Shown: positions 1 through 7,030 of the stretch, one piece after another | How the letters are laid out: each line of letters begins with the position of its first letter | Numbering within the stretch: the first letter of the stretch is position 1 | Assembly (NCBI GenBank): GCA_002084385.1 | Contig: NBLS01000019.1 | Coordinates: 4,304-18,578 of the forward strand | From: Desulfobacteraceae bacterium 4572_19 | Lineage (GTDB): Bacteria > Desulfobacterota > Desulfobacteria > Desulfobacterales > NBLS01 | Length of the DNA stretch: 14,275 nt | Direction: 5' to 3' | Notes under the pieces: generated by a model | What the model was told of the DNA's origin: nothing | What the model saw: the letters and a program-made list of their open reading frames with translations, nothing else | The model's database searches: none | Position numbers and translations under genes: made by a program

Positions 1-29
1 ACTCAAAAATCTCACTGTTTATTCGTAAA

Positions 30-102
30 TTTACACGACATAATTACGCCATAACAAAAAATAATAACCTTTATAATACTACTTTTTCAGGGAATTTCAT
101 AT
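30..102 (-). repeat. R1 dispersed repeat, copy 1 (degenerate)
   Basis: One of five copies of a repeat of about 75 bp, here called R1. In plus orientation it has the shared blocks ATTACGCCATAACAAAAAATA, CTTTATAATAC and the end block TTTCATAT. It lies head to tail with the next copy, downstream of the methyltransferase gene at the end of the operon. On the operon's coding strand R1 begins with TATATGAAAGTC-like sequence and ends with CACCATGGCAAG-like sequence; in this copy both ends have drifted. Confidence 0.7.
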
Positions 103-180
103 AATTTTGCCATGGCTAATAGTATGCACAACAAATAATGAAAGACCTTATAATATGGCATTCTACGAAGACTTTCATAT
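103..180 (-). repeat. R1 dispersed repeat, copy 2
   Basis: Second R1 copy, directly abutting copy 1. In plus orientation it reads TTGCCATGGCTAATA, then CACAACAAATAATGAAAG, CTTATAATAT and GACTTTCATAT. GAAAG near position 140 and CTTTC near 173 can pair, so the middle of the unit may form a stem-loop. The right half of this copy is included in the exact tandem duplication at 154-265. Confidence 0.75.
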
Positions 181-265
181 AAAATTATTAACTATCCATA
201 CCACCCAATTATGGCATTCTACGAAGACTTTCATATAAAATTATTAACTATCCATACCACCCAAT
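154..265. repeat. Exact 56-bp tandem duplication (2 units)
   Basis: Positions 154-209 and 210-265 are identical over 56 bases, with mismatches on both sides (A153 against T209, T210 against A266). The unit holds the right half of an R1 repeat plus the last 22 bases of the methyltransferase coding sequence including its stop codon, so a second copy of the gene's 3' tip lies just outside the gene. The lack of any difference suggests a recent duplication. Confidence 0.97.
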
Positions 266-906
266 AGTTTATATAAAATAATTGATGCTGCCGAACGAAC
301 TGAAAGGTGATTATAACCTGCACACCCTGCAATTGGCTCCAACACATAATCCACATTGGAAATAAACTGTTCGGACAACCCCCATGCAGTACCAAACGTT
401 AATAAAACCGGACTGCTTTTTTTATCAAGTATCTGTCGTAGCTTTCCAAAACTCGTACTATAAGAACACTTTCGAGCAGTTGTTGCCACAACCTTTACAC
501 TATCATTTTCCCTTGCAAATATATCTTCTTTTACCTGAGCCATAGAATCTTTTACGCTGATAAGTTCCAAAGCTTCTTTTCGTGAAGGATTAAGTTCTCC
601 ACCAACACCTGTAATCCAATGAGATGTAATCTGTTTTACAAGCGTCTTTTGATCTTCCAAAGGAGTTACAATATAAAACTTTCGCACCCCAAACGTTTTT
701 GCAGCCCTTGCCATATCATGCAAATCAAGATTTGTCACTGCTGAAGTTATCAAATCACCTTTTTTATTAATAACATTGCTGTGCATCAATGCTATGTATA
801 AATTGGCTATATATAAATCAGGTACATATACATTGGTCAAATCTAAATCAGACTGACATAAATTACACCCGGATTTATCCGCATCAGGATTCAATAATTC
901 TTTCAA
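244..906 (-). CDS. SPOUT-class RNA methyltransferase (TrmD-associated family)
   Basis: The core resembles the SAM-dependent RNA methyltransferase family often encoded next to trmD (Pfam Methyltrn_RNA_4). It has the opening [16 protein letters not shown] (residues 35-50), [20 protein letters not shown], a knot-type segment [13 protein letters not shown], and the ending [21 protein letters not shown]. The RNA target is not known to me. The gene overlaps the 3' end of trmD by 23 bases and is the last operon gene in the window. The start is uncertain: the longest frame begins with TTG at 906 and carries about 34 residues before the family core, including a [10 protein letters not shown] duplication. 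Translation may really begin further in. The C-terminus looks complete, and the stop codon lies inside the duplicated 56-bp unit. Confidence 0.87.
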   Translation of the reverse strand: MKELLNPDADKSGCNLCQSDLDLTNVYVPDLYIANLYIALMHSNVINKKGDLITSAVTNLDLHDMARAAKTFGVRKFYIVTPLEDQKTLVKQITSHWITGVGGELNPSRKEALELISVKDSMAQVKEDIFARENDSVKVVATTARKCSYSTSFGKLRQILDKKSSPVLLTFGTAWGLSEQFISNVDYVLEPIAGCAGYNHLSVRSAASIILYKLLGGMDS

Positions 907-1642
907 GTTGACAACACCAATTCTTTAATATATTTTTTTCCCGATTTGATAATTCTCTATTCACAAGAAGATCCGGCCTTTTTAGAAACGTTCGCTTAAG
1001 AGAAGTTTCAAACCGCCACTTTTCTATTTCAGCATGATTTCCAGATAAAAGAACATCCGGCACACCTCTATTCTCAAAAACGTCAGGTCTTGTATAATGA
1101 GCATGTTCAAGAAGACCATTTTGAAATGAATCCATACAAGCTGACTCTTCACCACCGAGAACACCCGGAATAAGCCTTGCCACAGAATCTATAATAACCA
1201 TGGCTGCAAGTTCTCCTCCGGTCATTACATAATCACCTATGGAAATTTCATCATCAACAAGTTTATCACATACGCGTTCGTCCACTCCCTCATAACGTCC
1301 ACAAACCAAAACAAGTCCGTCTAACTGAGAAAACTCATCTGCAATTTGCTGACTAAAGGGTCTTCCCTGGGGCGTTAATAAAACCGTCCGTATTTTTTCA
1401 GGGTTAGTACACTTTGCAACCGAATATCTGATAGCACCGGCAAGAGGTGCAGGTTTCATCACCATTCCACACCCACCACCATATGGTCTATCGTCAGTTA
1501 CACGATGTTTTCCACTGGCAAAATCTCTAATATTGATGCTATTACACAATATAAGATCTCGCTCTATTGCCAACCGAATCATTCCATTTTCCCGAAACGA
1601 ATCAAACATTTCCGGGAAAATTGTTAATACATCAAAAAACAT
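884..1642 (-). CDS. trmD: tRNA (guanine-N1-)-methyltransferase TrmD
   Basis: TrmD methylates N1 of G37 in tRNAs using SAM, which prevents +1 frameshifting. The 252-residue length is normal. Visible hallmarks are [11 protein letters not shown] (50-60), LTPQGRPF (89-96), [10 protein letters not shown] (114-123), the knot segment [12 protein letters not shown] and [13 protein letters not shown] (198-210). By alignment with E. coli TrmD, the catalytic Arg154 and Asp169 correspond to R156 and D171, and both are present. The motif usually written GLLDxPHYTRP reads [11 protein letters not shown] here, a mild departure. The ATG at 1642 follows a weak AGG ribosome-binding site. The gene sits in the conserved rpsP-khpA-rimM-trmD order but is separated from rimM by 158 bases filled with R1 repeats. 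Confidence 0.97.
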   Translation of the reverse strand: MFFDVLTIFPEMFDSFRENGMIRLAIERDLILCNSINIRDFASGKHRVTDDRPYGGGCGMVMKPAPLAGAIRYSVAKCTNPEKIRTVLLTPQGRPFSQQIADEFSQLDGLVLVCGRYEGVDERVCDKLVDDEISIGDYVMTGGELAAMVIIDSVARLIPGVLGGEESACMDSFQNGLLEHAHYTRPDVFENRGVPDVLLSGNHAEIEKWRFETSLKRTFLKRPDLLVNRELSNREKNILKNWCCQLERIIES

Positions 1643-1664
1643 ACAAACCTAAGTATTTATTTAC

Positions 1665-1742
1665 AACTTGCCATGGTGAATAATACGCCACAACAAAAAA
1701 TAAAAGTCTTTATAATACAGCTTTTCTATGGACTTTCATATA
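1665..1742 (-). repeat. R1 dispersed repeat, copy 3 (best-preserved)
   Basis: This R1 copy lies between rimM and trmD. In plus orientation it reads ACTTGCCATGGTGAATAA, TACGCCACAACAAAAAATA, AAAGTCTTTATAATAC and GGACTTTCATAT. AAAGTC and GACTTT form a six-base inverted repeat, giving a possible stem-loop in the trmD leader. CCATGG is a further short palindrome. It lies head to tail with copy 4. Confidence 0.85.
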
Positions 1743-1807
1743 AACTTGCCACGGCGGATAATACGCCACAACAAAAATGACACTACTTTTCCATGGACTT
1801 TCATATT
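1743..1807 (-). repeat. R1 dispersed repeat, copy 4 (internally shortened)
   Basis: It matches copy 3 at both ends: ACTTGCCACGGCGGATAA, then TACGCCACAACAAAAAT, and at the far end CCATGGACTTTCATATT. About a dozen central bases, including the TTTATAATAC block, are missing. Its outer end runs into rimM: the ATATGA of the repeat provides the rimM stop codon TGA. Confidence 0.82.
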
Positions 1808-2310
1808 AACCCCTCAGGCAAATCAACTACCATTGTCCGGGCATCAAGATCAACCAGTTTAACTACCCATTCAAGAGCTGGAACAAGTATTTCTTCCTGT
1901 TGGTTTTTAACAACATATACATCATTGCTACCTGTTGGAAAAATCGAATCAACTTGCCCTATATAGATATTTTTTACATCATATACATCAAGACCGATTA
2001 AATCTTTCCAGTACCAAACGCCTTCTTCTAATAGTTCAAGACAATCCCTGCATACAAGAACCTCTGCTCCCTTAAGGCTTTCAGCTTCCTCCCGGCTCTC
2101 AATTCCTTTTAAGAGAAGAAGTAAACCCTTACCATGCACCTTAATACTTTGCACAATAAAATTTTTCTTCTTTTCATTTAATAAAATCAAGATATCAGAA
2201 CCAGGCGTTAATGAGGAGATTGAATCGGCAGATGCCTTTAATCTTAAATTCCCTTTAAGCCCTTGAGCAGCCGTAATTCTGCCTATGGAAATATAATCTT
2301 CCAAATCCAT
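1801..2310 (-). CDS. rimM: 16S rRNA maturation factor RimM
   Basis: RimM assists 30S subunit assembly and binds ribosomal protein S19. The N-terminal RimM domain (ISIGRITAAQGLKGNLRLKA through SREEAESLKGAEVLV) is followed by a PRC-barrel C-terminal domain beginning near GVWYWKDLIGLDVYD and containing IFPTGSNDVYVVK and ILVPALEWVV. I place the start at ATG 2310 (MDLEDYISIGRI), four bases after the khpA stop. A frame-extending TTG at 2325 is possible because GGAAA lies just before it, but it would overlap khpA. Length is about 169 residues, normal for the family. The stop codon TGA is part of an adjoining R1 repeat, so the original end of the gene may have been overwritten. Confidence 0.95.
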   Translation of the reverse strand: MDLEDYISIGRITAAQGLKGNLRLKASADSISSLTPGSDILILLNEKKKNFIVQSIKVHGKGLLLLLKGIESREEAESLKGAEVLVCRDCLELLEEGVWYWKDLIGLDVYDVKNIYIGQVDSIFPTGSNDVYVVKNQQEEILVPALEWVVKLVDLDARTMVVDLPEGLI

Positions 2311-2314
2311 GGAA

Positions 2315-2545
2315 TTATTCAACAATTTCCAGAACTGTCCGTCTGTTTATTTTAGCAGAAGCAGCACTTAAGATTGTCCTCATGGCACGGGCTGTTCTTC
2401 CCTGCTTTCCAATAACCTTGCCAAGATCTTCTTTGGCAACTCTAAGTTCCAATACTGCGGTTTGATTTCCTTCAATTTCATTAACATCCACATCATCAGG
2501 ATTATCAACCAAAGATTTTGCAATGTAATGTATTAATTCTTTCAT
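2315..2545 (-). CDS. khpA: KH-domain RNA-binding protein KhpA
   Basis: A small (76 residues) type II KH-domain protein of the KhpA/YlqC family, an RNA-binding partner of KhpB in many bacteria. The GxxG loop is GKQG at residues 46-49 within [17 protein letters not shown], and the C-terminal strand [11 protein letters not shown] is typical. The ATG at 2545 has a strong GAGGGGAG ribosome-binding site nine bases upstream. It lies between rpsP and rimM, as in many Gram-positive and deltaproteobacterial genomes, consistent with a job in RNA folding or ribosome assembly. Confidence 0.95.
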   Translation of the reverse strand: MKELIHYIAKSLVDNPDDVDVNEIEGNQTAVLELRVAKEDLGKVIGKQGRTARAMRTILSAASAKINRRTVLEIVE

Positions 2546-2621
2546 CAGTTTTATCTCCCCTCAGGTCAATGTTACTCCAAAAGCCGATTCTTTGAACCAT
2601 AAAACCGTCAGATAGTGTACC

Positions 2622-2876
2622 CTAAGCAGGATTGGCAAAAACGCCTTCTCTTTTTAAAATACTCTTTACTGTAACACTTGGTTTAGCACCCTGCCCCATC
2701 CAGTGTTTTACACGGTCAGGCTTTACCATTACCACTGCAGGATCATAATTAGGATCATATGTACCTACCACTTCGAGAAATCTTCCATCTCTAGGGCACT
2801 CACCATCTGCAACAACAATTCTGTAAAAAGGTTTTTTCTTCGCACCCCTTCTTGCTAATCTAATTCTTACTGCCAT
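2622..2876 (-). CDS. rpsP: 30S ribosomal protein bS16
   Basis: bS16 is a small-subunit protein needed for 30S assembly. The sequence begins [19 protein letters not shown] and continues with [20 protein letters not shown], both nearly invariant. I chose ATG 2876, giving 84 residues, because it restores the canonical N-terminus and has AAGGAG about twelve bases upstream; a longer frame to 2903 would add nine unlikely residues. The end, [15 protein letters not shown], is short but normal. It is separated from ffh by 136 bases that contain the R3 palindrome, and from khpA by 76 bases. Confidence 0.98.
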   Translation of the reverse strand: MAVRIRLARRGAKKKPFYRIVVADGECPRDGRFLEVVGTYDPNYDPAVVMVKPDRVKHWMGQGAKPSVTVKSILKREGVFANPA

Positions 2877-2894
2877 CTTTAATTTTCTCTCCTT

Positions 2895-3005
2895 AAAATT
2901 CACAAAAAAATAACTTGTACTTCTTAAACGCTGATATGTCTAATTGAATTACGTTGTAACCCATTTAGACATCTTAACACTCAATAAATATAATTTATTT
3001 ATTAG
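2895..3005. repeat. R3 palindromic repeat, compact copy
   Basis: A large imperfect palindrome in the ffh-rpsP gap. The left arm starts TTCACAAAAAAATAACTTG and ends ATTGAATTACG; the right arm, read on the minus strand, starts AATAAATTATATTTATTG and ends ATGGGTTAC. The centre is the tight hairpin AATTACGTTGTAACC, enclosed by ATGTCTAA (2936-2943) pairing with TTAGACAT (2965-2972). Both arms match the spacer at 11950-12057. ffh-rpsP read-through transcripts would carry this stem-loop in the rpsP leader. Confidence 0.75.
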
Positions 3006-3012
3006 TAAATTC

Positions 3013-4341
3013 TTAAAACGGAAGCATGTTCTTCATTGATCGCATGCCGCCTTTGTTCATCTTTTTAAACATTTTCATAGTTTGAGTATAACTTTTCAGA
3101 AGTTTATTAACATCCTGAACAGTTGTACCACTTCCATTTGCAATTCTTTTTCGCCGACTCCCTTTAATAATGGCGTGATGTGACCTCTCTTTGGGAGTCA
3201 TTGAATTTATTATAGCCTCAATTCTGACGAACTCTCTATCATCAATATTGAGTTTTTTCAACTGTTTATTATTCCCCATCCCCGGAATCATTTTTATCAA
3301 ATCGGTAATAGAACCCATTTTTCTTATGGAAACCATCTGATCTCTAAAATCTTCCAGAGTAAACTGACTTTTTCTCAGCTTCTTTTCAAGCTCAACAATC
3401 TTTTTTTCATCAACCATCTCCTGGGCTTTTTCTATAAAAGAGAGAGTATCTCCCATACCCAAAATTCTGGAAGCCATTCTATCTGGATGAAACGCTTCAA
3501 ACTCATTGGATTTTTCACCAACCCCAATAAATTTTAACGGTTTACCTGTTACCGACTTAATGGAAAGAGCAGCACCACCTCTTGCATCACCATCCATTTT
3601 AGTTAAAATAGTACCACCAATATCTAACATATCGTTAAACGATGTTGCTATATTTATGGAATCTTGCCCCGTCATGGCATCTGCAATAAATAGAATATCA
3701 GATGGATTTACTTCTTTTTTAATTTTAACAAGCTCTGCCATTAACTCTTCATCAAGATGAAGCCGTCCGGCAGTATCTAAAATCAACACATCGTAACCCT
3801 GCTGTAATGCAGAAATATTGGCTTTTTTACATATTTCAACCGGATCCATACTTGTAGTTGACGGAAACACCGGTATTTGGAGTTGTTCTCCAATCTTTGT
3901 AAGCTGATCAATCGCAGCTGGTCTGTAAACATCCACCGGAACAAGAAATGGTTTTTTTCCTGCCTTTCTTAAATAAACTGCAAGTTTACCGGCAGTTGTT
4001 GTTTTACCGGAACCCTGTAGCCCAACCAACATAACAACAGATGGTTTTGGATCTGATAAAACAAGCCCTTCGTGATCTTCCCCCATCATTTGTGTAAGAT
4101 GGTCATAAACTATCTTAACAATCTGTTGGCCAGGAGTAAGACTTTCCAGCACTTCCTTACCAAGAGCACGCACCTTCACATCTGCTATAAACTTCTTGGC
4201 AACCCTGTAGTGGACATCAGCCTCCAGAAGAGCCATTCTGACTTCTTTAAGACCATCTTCTATATTATCAGGACTTAACTTACCCCTACCTTTAAGTTTT
4301 TTAAACACAGAACCAAGCTTATCACTTAAACTTTCAAACAT
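3013..4341 (-). CDS. ffh: Signal recognition particle GTPase Ffh (SRP54)
   Basis: Ffh binds 4.5S RNA and signal sequences and, with FtsY, delivers ribosomes to the membrane. The N domain covers residues 1-95. The G domain has the P-loop GLQGSGKTTT (107-116), DVYRPAAIDQL, DTAGRLHLD (189-197) and TKMDGDARGG (247-256). The methionine-rich M domain covers about 300-442, with FTLEDFRDQ, MIPGMG and the RNA-binding GSRRKRIANGSGTTVQDVN (394-412). Length 442 is normal. ATG 4341 follows AGGAT. This is the first gene of the minus-strand operon, with a promoter at 4454-4482. Nothing looks damaged. Confidence 0.99.
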   Translation of the reverse strand: MFESLSDKLGSVFKKLKGRGKLSPDNIEDGLKEVRMALLEADVHYRVAKKFIADVKVRALGKEVLESLTPGQQIVKIVYDHLTQMMGEDHEGLVLSDPKPSVVMLVGLQGSGKTTTAGKLAVYLRKAGKKPFLVPVDVYRPAAIDQLTKIGEQLQIPVFPSTTSMDPVEICKKANISALQQGYDVLILDTAGRLHLDEELMAELVKIKKEVNPSDILFIADAMTGQDSINIATSFNDMLDIGGTILTKMDGDARGGAALSIKSVTGKPLKFIGVGEKSNEFEAFHPDRMASRILGMGDTLSFIEKAQEMVDEKKIVELEKKLRKSQFTLEDFRDQMVSIRKMGSITDLIKMIPGMGNNKQLKKLNIDDREFVRIEAIINSMTPKERSHHAIIKGSRRKRIANGSGTTVQDVNKLLKSYTQTMKMFKKMNKGGMRSMKNMLPF

Positions 4342-4453
4342 ACATCCTACCCTCGATATTTGCTCTTTTTTCTTACCTTATCCTGCCACAGTTCTAATTG
4401 TACTTCTATAAACAATTTCACTAATTCTTTTTCCGCACGACAACAAATTCACT

Positions 4454-4482
4454 ACTTTAATTGCAATTATTCACCATGTCAA
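4454..4482 (-). promoter_or_regulatory. Sigma70-type promoter for the ffh operon
   Basis: On the minus strand, TTGACA (4482-4477) is a perfect -35 box, followed by a 17-base spacer and TAAAGT (4459-4454) as a -10 box with four of six consensus bases. Transcription would start near 4447, about 105 bases before the ffh ATG. Confidence 0.65.
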
Positions 4483-4486
4483 GAAA

Positions 4487-4510
4487 ATAATATTTACAAT
4501 TAAATATTAT
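4487..4510. promoter_or_regulatory. Inverted repeat overlapping the rlmN start codon
   Basis: ATAATATTT (4487-4495) and AAATATTAT (4502-4510) are a perfect nine-base inverted repeat around ACAATT, and the right arm includes the A and T of the rlmN ATG. It could be an operator or could hide the start codon in the transcript, but in such AT-rich DNA chance is a real alternative. Confidence 0.3.
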
Positions 4511-5537
4511 GAGCTATAATATACAAATGACTAATAATAAAACAGATATTAAAGAACTATCATATGATCAGCTTTCTCAATGGTTGGAAACTCATCAAAT
4601 TAAACCATACCGTGCAAAACAAATCCACAAGTGGATATATTTGTGCCAGACGGATAGTTTTGAAGAGATGACAAATCTTGGAAAGAACTTCAGGGAACTT
4701 CTTCACAAACACTTTACAATCAAACGCTTAGAAACAGAAACTATCGCAAAATCAAATGACGGCACTGAAAAGCATTTGTTTAGGCTTTATGACAATACTT
4801 TTTCCGAGTGCGTTTTAATTCCCGGAAAAAAATATTATACCATCTGCGTATCCACTCAAGTAGGCTGTGCTCAAAAATGCAGTTTCTGTATGACAGCAAA
4901 AGGCGGTTTTACACGAAACCTAACCTGCGGAGAGATAATAAATCAGGTAAGGGATATTCAACATTATGTACTCCAAAAAACAAAAAACAATCCAAAGCCC
5001 CTATCAAATATCGTTTTTATGGGAATGGGCGAACCTTTTGCAAATTACAATAATGTTTTAAAAGCGTTAAAAGTAATTACAGACAGCGACTTTGGCTTAA
5101 AATTCTCAAACAGAAAAATAACACTGTCCACATGTGGCATAGTTTCAAAATTTGCTGATTTTGGAAGGGATTCAAAAGCAGGATTAGCAATATCACTTAA
5201 TGCAACAGACAATAAAACAAGAACTATGTTAATGCCAATCAACGATAAGTATCCCATTGAAACATTATTGGAAGCCTGCCGTAATTATCCTTTAAAGCAC
5301 AGGGAAAAAATTACTTTTGAATATATTCTTATCAAAGGTATCAACGACTCCATAGAAGATGCCAAACGCCTTGTAAAAATGCTTAAACCGATACAAGCCA
5401 AAATAAATATTATCCCATTTAATGAATACCCTGACAGCAATTTTAAAAGACCGTCAGATGCAGTAATAGAAAAAACTACACTGCTATTATCCGTAAAAGT
5501 AAAGGAGGCGATATTTCAGCAGCATGTGGGCAGTTAA
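4509..5537 (+). CDS. rlmN: 23S rRNA/tRNA adenine-C2 methyltransferase RlmN, frameshifted C-terminus
   Basis: RlmN is a radical-SAM enzyme that methylates C2 of A2503 in 23S rRNA and A37 of some tRNAs. The N-terminal domain (QWLETHQIKPYRAKQIHKW) and radical-SAM core look normal: cluster cysteines C120, C124 and C127 in VGCAQKCSFCMTAKGG, the catalytic cysteine C113 (matching E. coli Cys118 by spacing), MGMGEPFANY and KINIIPFNEYP. From about residue 322 the frame departs from the family. The expected ending is present one frame back: 5474-5539 reads NYTAIIRKSKGG then DISAACGQLS, which contains the methyl-carrying cysteine (E. coli Cys355). The translated product lacks it, and about eight residues also appear deleted. 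The enzyme should be inactive unless the break is an assembly error. No clear ribosome-binding site precedes ATG 4509; ATG 4527 is an alternative start. Confidence 0.93.
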   Translation: MSYNIQMTNNKTDIKELSYDQLSQWLETHQIKPYRAKQIHKWIYLCQTDSFEEMTNLGKNFRELLHKHFTIKRLETETIAKSNDGTEKHLFRLYDNTFSECVLIPGKKYYTICVSTQVGCAQKCSFCMTAKGGFTRNLTCGEIINQVRDIQHYVLQKTKNNPKPLSNIVFMGMGEPFANYNNVLKALKVITDSDFGLKFSNRKITLSTCGIVSKFADFGRDSKAGLAISLNATDNKTRTMLMPINDKYPIETLLEACRNYPLKHREKITFEYILIKGINDSIEDAKRLVKMLKPIQAKINIIPFNEYPDSNFKRPSDAVIEKTTLLLSVKVKEAIFQQHVGS

Positions 5538-5539
5538 GT
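5474..5539 (+). pseudogene. Out-of-frame remnant of the RlmN C-terminus
   Basis: Read one base back from the annotated rlmN frame, these 22 codons give the conserved RlmN tail, including the AACGQL motif with its methyl-carrier cysteine (TGT at 5525-5527). The frame junction falls at the A-run 5470-5475. Compared with the family spacing, about 25 bases seem to be missing there. The -1 frame has no stop right after CGQL and runs on into the converging neighbour. Confidence 0.85.
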
Positions 5540-5544
5540 GCTAA

Positions 5545-6696
5545 TCAATTATGCAAAAGAAACTTTTTAAATTGCTCCACAGAGCCACCGACACCTTTTG
5601 TAATCCCACCTCCCCAAGGAGTTGTAATCTGAACATCTGCAGTTGCCCCTTCGGGTAGTTTTGAATATCCGGTGCATATAGGTATTGCAATTTTAATATA
5701 ATTTATCATATTTAATTGAGTATCAAACAATATCGAATCTAATAGCGTACCATCAAGCTCTTTAACACCGTCTAATAATTGAATATCAAACGAGTGAAAA
5801 TCAGTTAATTTAAAGTCAACCACCTTAGAGTTAACCACCTTAGAATCAAATAGAGAAATTATTTTTTTACCTGTTACCAACACAACAGGCCCAGGTGTGT
5901 CAGGCATCTTAATCAAGACGTTACTATCAGCATCATAATATTTAAGAATATTTTCATTATCACGTTGATCCCGTCCCACAATAATTTTTATATCCTTATT
6001 AAGTCTAAGATGACGACCGTGATGGAGGAGGAAAAGATCATTTTTAGAATAATATTTTTCATATTTAAAAAGGTCTCGCAACCTGCCGCTAAAGCCAATA
6101 TCAGTTAGGCGACAACCACCGGCAGGAGCCGGAAATTCCTTAACACCGAGTTTTTTGGCAAGTGCCATCTGGATTTTCCTGGATCTTCCTGAAATATTAA
6201 GCAATTGCTGTCTGTCCACAAGCCCTTCTTTTTCAAAAGATGTTTCAGGTAAAAGTTTTGCACTTAACGGACGCAATATTTTCCCGGCAAAACCTGAATG
6301 CCTCTCCACATATCTTAAAGAATTTTTATTCTGGGACATGGGGCGCTGGCCTACTACTTCGCCACTGAAAAGAAAATCAAAACCTTTTTTCTCCATTACC
6401 CTACCTGCAATATTAAACATTAAAGCATGACAATCCATGCAAGGGTTCATATTTTTCCCATATCCGGCTTTAGGAGATTTTAACATTACAAGATATTCAT
6501 CGGTAATATCTTTCACAATAACAGGTATTTCATTTGCTTTGCCAGCCATTTTTGCATTTACCGAAGAGAAAAAAGGGGTTTCCATGGAAATCCATTCTAC
6601 CTCAATCCCTTGTTTTTGCAATACAAGTGCAGAAAGTATGCTGTCTAATCCACCGGATGAAAGTCCGAGAGCTTTTACTGTTTTTTTAAAACTCAT
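5545..6696 (-). CDS. PP-loop ATPase, MnmA/ThiI-like tRNA thiolation protein with NFACT-like domain
   Basis: The N-terminal adenylating PP-loop is SSGGLDS at residues 13-19. The cysteine pair C86-x-x-C89 (NPCMDCHALMF) and C195 (PAPAGGCRLTD) resemble the positions used by tRNA 2-thiolation enzymes, so a tRNA sulfur transferase using ATP is the best guess. Residues about 200-280 (GFSGRLRDLF, LLHHGRHLRLN, VGRDQRDNENI) look like the NFACT-R-type RNA-binding domain found in this family. Residues about 283-333 form an odd hydrophobic/acidic stretch with the micro-repeat SKVVNSKVVDF, an apparent insertion before IKIAIPICTGYSKLPEGA. The gene converges on rlmN, with seven bases between stop codons. The exact nucleoside product is unknown. 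The ATG has only a weak GGAA upstream. Confidence 0.8.
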   Translation of the reverse strand: MSFKKTVKALGLSSGGLDSILSALVLQKQGIEVEWISMETPFFSSVNAKMAGKANEIPVIVKDITDEYLVMLKSPKAGYGKNMNPCMDCHALMFNIAGRVMEKKGFDFLFSGEVVGQRPMSQNKNSLRYVERHSGFAGKILRPLSAKLLPETSFEKEGLVDRQQLLNISGRSRKIQMALAKKLGVKEFPAPAGGCRLTDIGFSGRLRDLFKYEKYYSKNDLFLLHHGRHLRLNKDIKIIVGRDQRDNENILKYYDADSNVLIKMPDTPGPVVLVTGKKIISLFDSKVVNSKVVDFKLTDFHSFDIQLLDGVKELDGTLLDSILFDTQLNMINYIKIAIPICTGYSKLPEGATADVQITTPWGGGITKGVGGSVEQFKKFLLHN

Positions 6697-6744
6697 ATTA
6701 TACTATATTCCATTGTTATTTGAGTAAATTCATATTGATTTCAT

Positions 6745-6851
6745 GTAAGCGTTCACAAGCACCTCATCTTCGCATAAACAGCTTGTCATATATAGGACAA
6801 CTATTATATGCTAAGCTGTTTATGCGAATATAAGGCACTTGTGAACGTAAA
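6745..6851 (+). repeat. R2 palindromic repeat, copy 1 (MITE-like)
   Basis: An imperfect palindrome of about 105 bp. The left end is GTAAGCGTTCACAAG; the right end, read on the opposite strand, is TTTACGTTCACAAG. Inner arms TTCGCATAAACAGCTT and AAGCTGTTTATGCGAA pair perfectly around an AT-rich loop. A second copy lies at 13938-14044 in the opposite orientation, with about nine differences over 98 bases. No protein is encoded. Terminal inverted repeats, size and dispersal fit a non-autonomous mobile element or a REP-like cruciform repeat. I see no convincing target-site duplication. Confidence 0.85.
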
Positions 6852-6869
6852 ATATTCTAGACGATTATA

Positions 6870-6955
6870 TTTTTTAGGCTCCCTTAGTTGTACGCCCATC
6901 GTAGCATTTCACTACGTCTTATGAAAGCACCTGTCAGTTAGCCTATACCAAAAAA
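6870..6955. other. Potential structured RNA or stem-loop region, unidentified
   Basis: TTTTTTAGGCT (6870-6880) can pair with AGCCTA (6940-6945) and the following A-run, enclosing a perfect five-base hairpin CGTAG/CTACG (6900-6904 and 6912-6916, seven-base loop) flanked by CAT/ATG. The stretch sits between R2 and the cheD promoter and has a more mixed base composition than its surroundings. I cannot match it to a known riboswitch; it could be a small RNA on either strand, a terminator or another repeat. The rest of the 6697-7034 gap shows only R2 and a promoter. Confidence 0.4.
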
Positions 6956-6981
6956 AATTATTAAAAACTACATTTTTTATA

Positions 6982-7010
6982 TTTACATATTTTTTTCTTA
7001 GTGATAAAAT
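6982..7010 (+). promoter_or_regulatory. Sigma70-type promoter for the cheD operon
   Basis: TTTACA (6982-6987) and TAAAAT (7005-7010) each match five of six consensus bases and are separated by the ideal 17 bases. Transcription would start near 7017, about 18 bases before the first cheD ATG, so the R1 repeat would be transcribed at the very 5' end of the message. Confidence 0.6.
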
Positions 7011-7030
7011 GCACTATTTTATTTTTAATT

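Noticed and set aside
1665..1807. R1 pairs as a CRISPR array or as conserved small peptide genes (ATGAAAGTC starts)
   Set aside because: Copies abut each other without unique spacers and no cas genes are present. The ATG frames run 9 to 22 codons and are interrupted differently in each copy, so no shared peptide is maintained.
4487..4510. Perfect ATAATATTT/AAATATTAT palindrome as a confident operator or translational switch for rlmN
   Set aside because: Kept only as a low-confidence site: in DNA this AT-rich, a nine-base A/T palindrome can arise by chance, and no repeat of the motif is seen elsewhere.
5470..5537. Programmed ribosomal frameshift in rlmN, helped by the internal AAAGGAGG at 5501-5508
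   Set aside because: The Shine-Dalgarno-like sequence lies downstream of the A-run where the shift is needed, and about eight residues of family sequence are missing as well, so a simple slip would not restore the protein.
6870..6955. Cyclic-di-GMP riboswitch upstream of the motility-related gene cheD
   Set aside because: The conserved GEMM core sequences are absent on both strands, and the region lies upstream of the predicted transcription start, so it would not be in the cheD leader.
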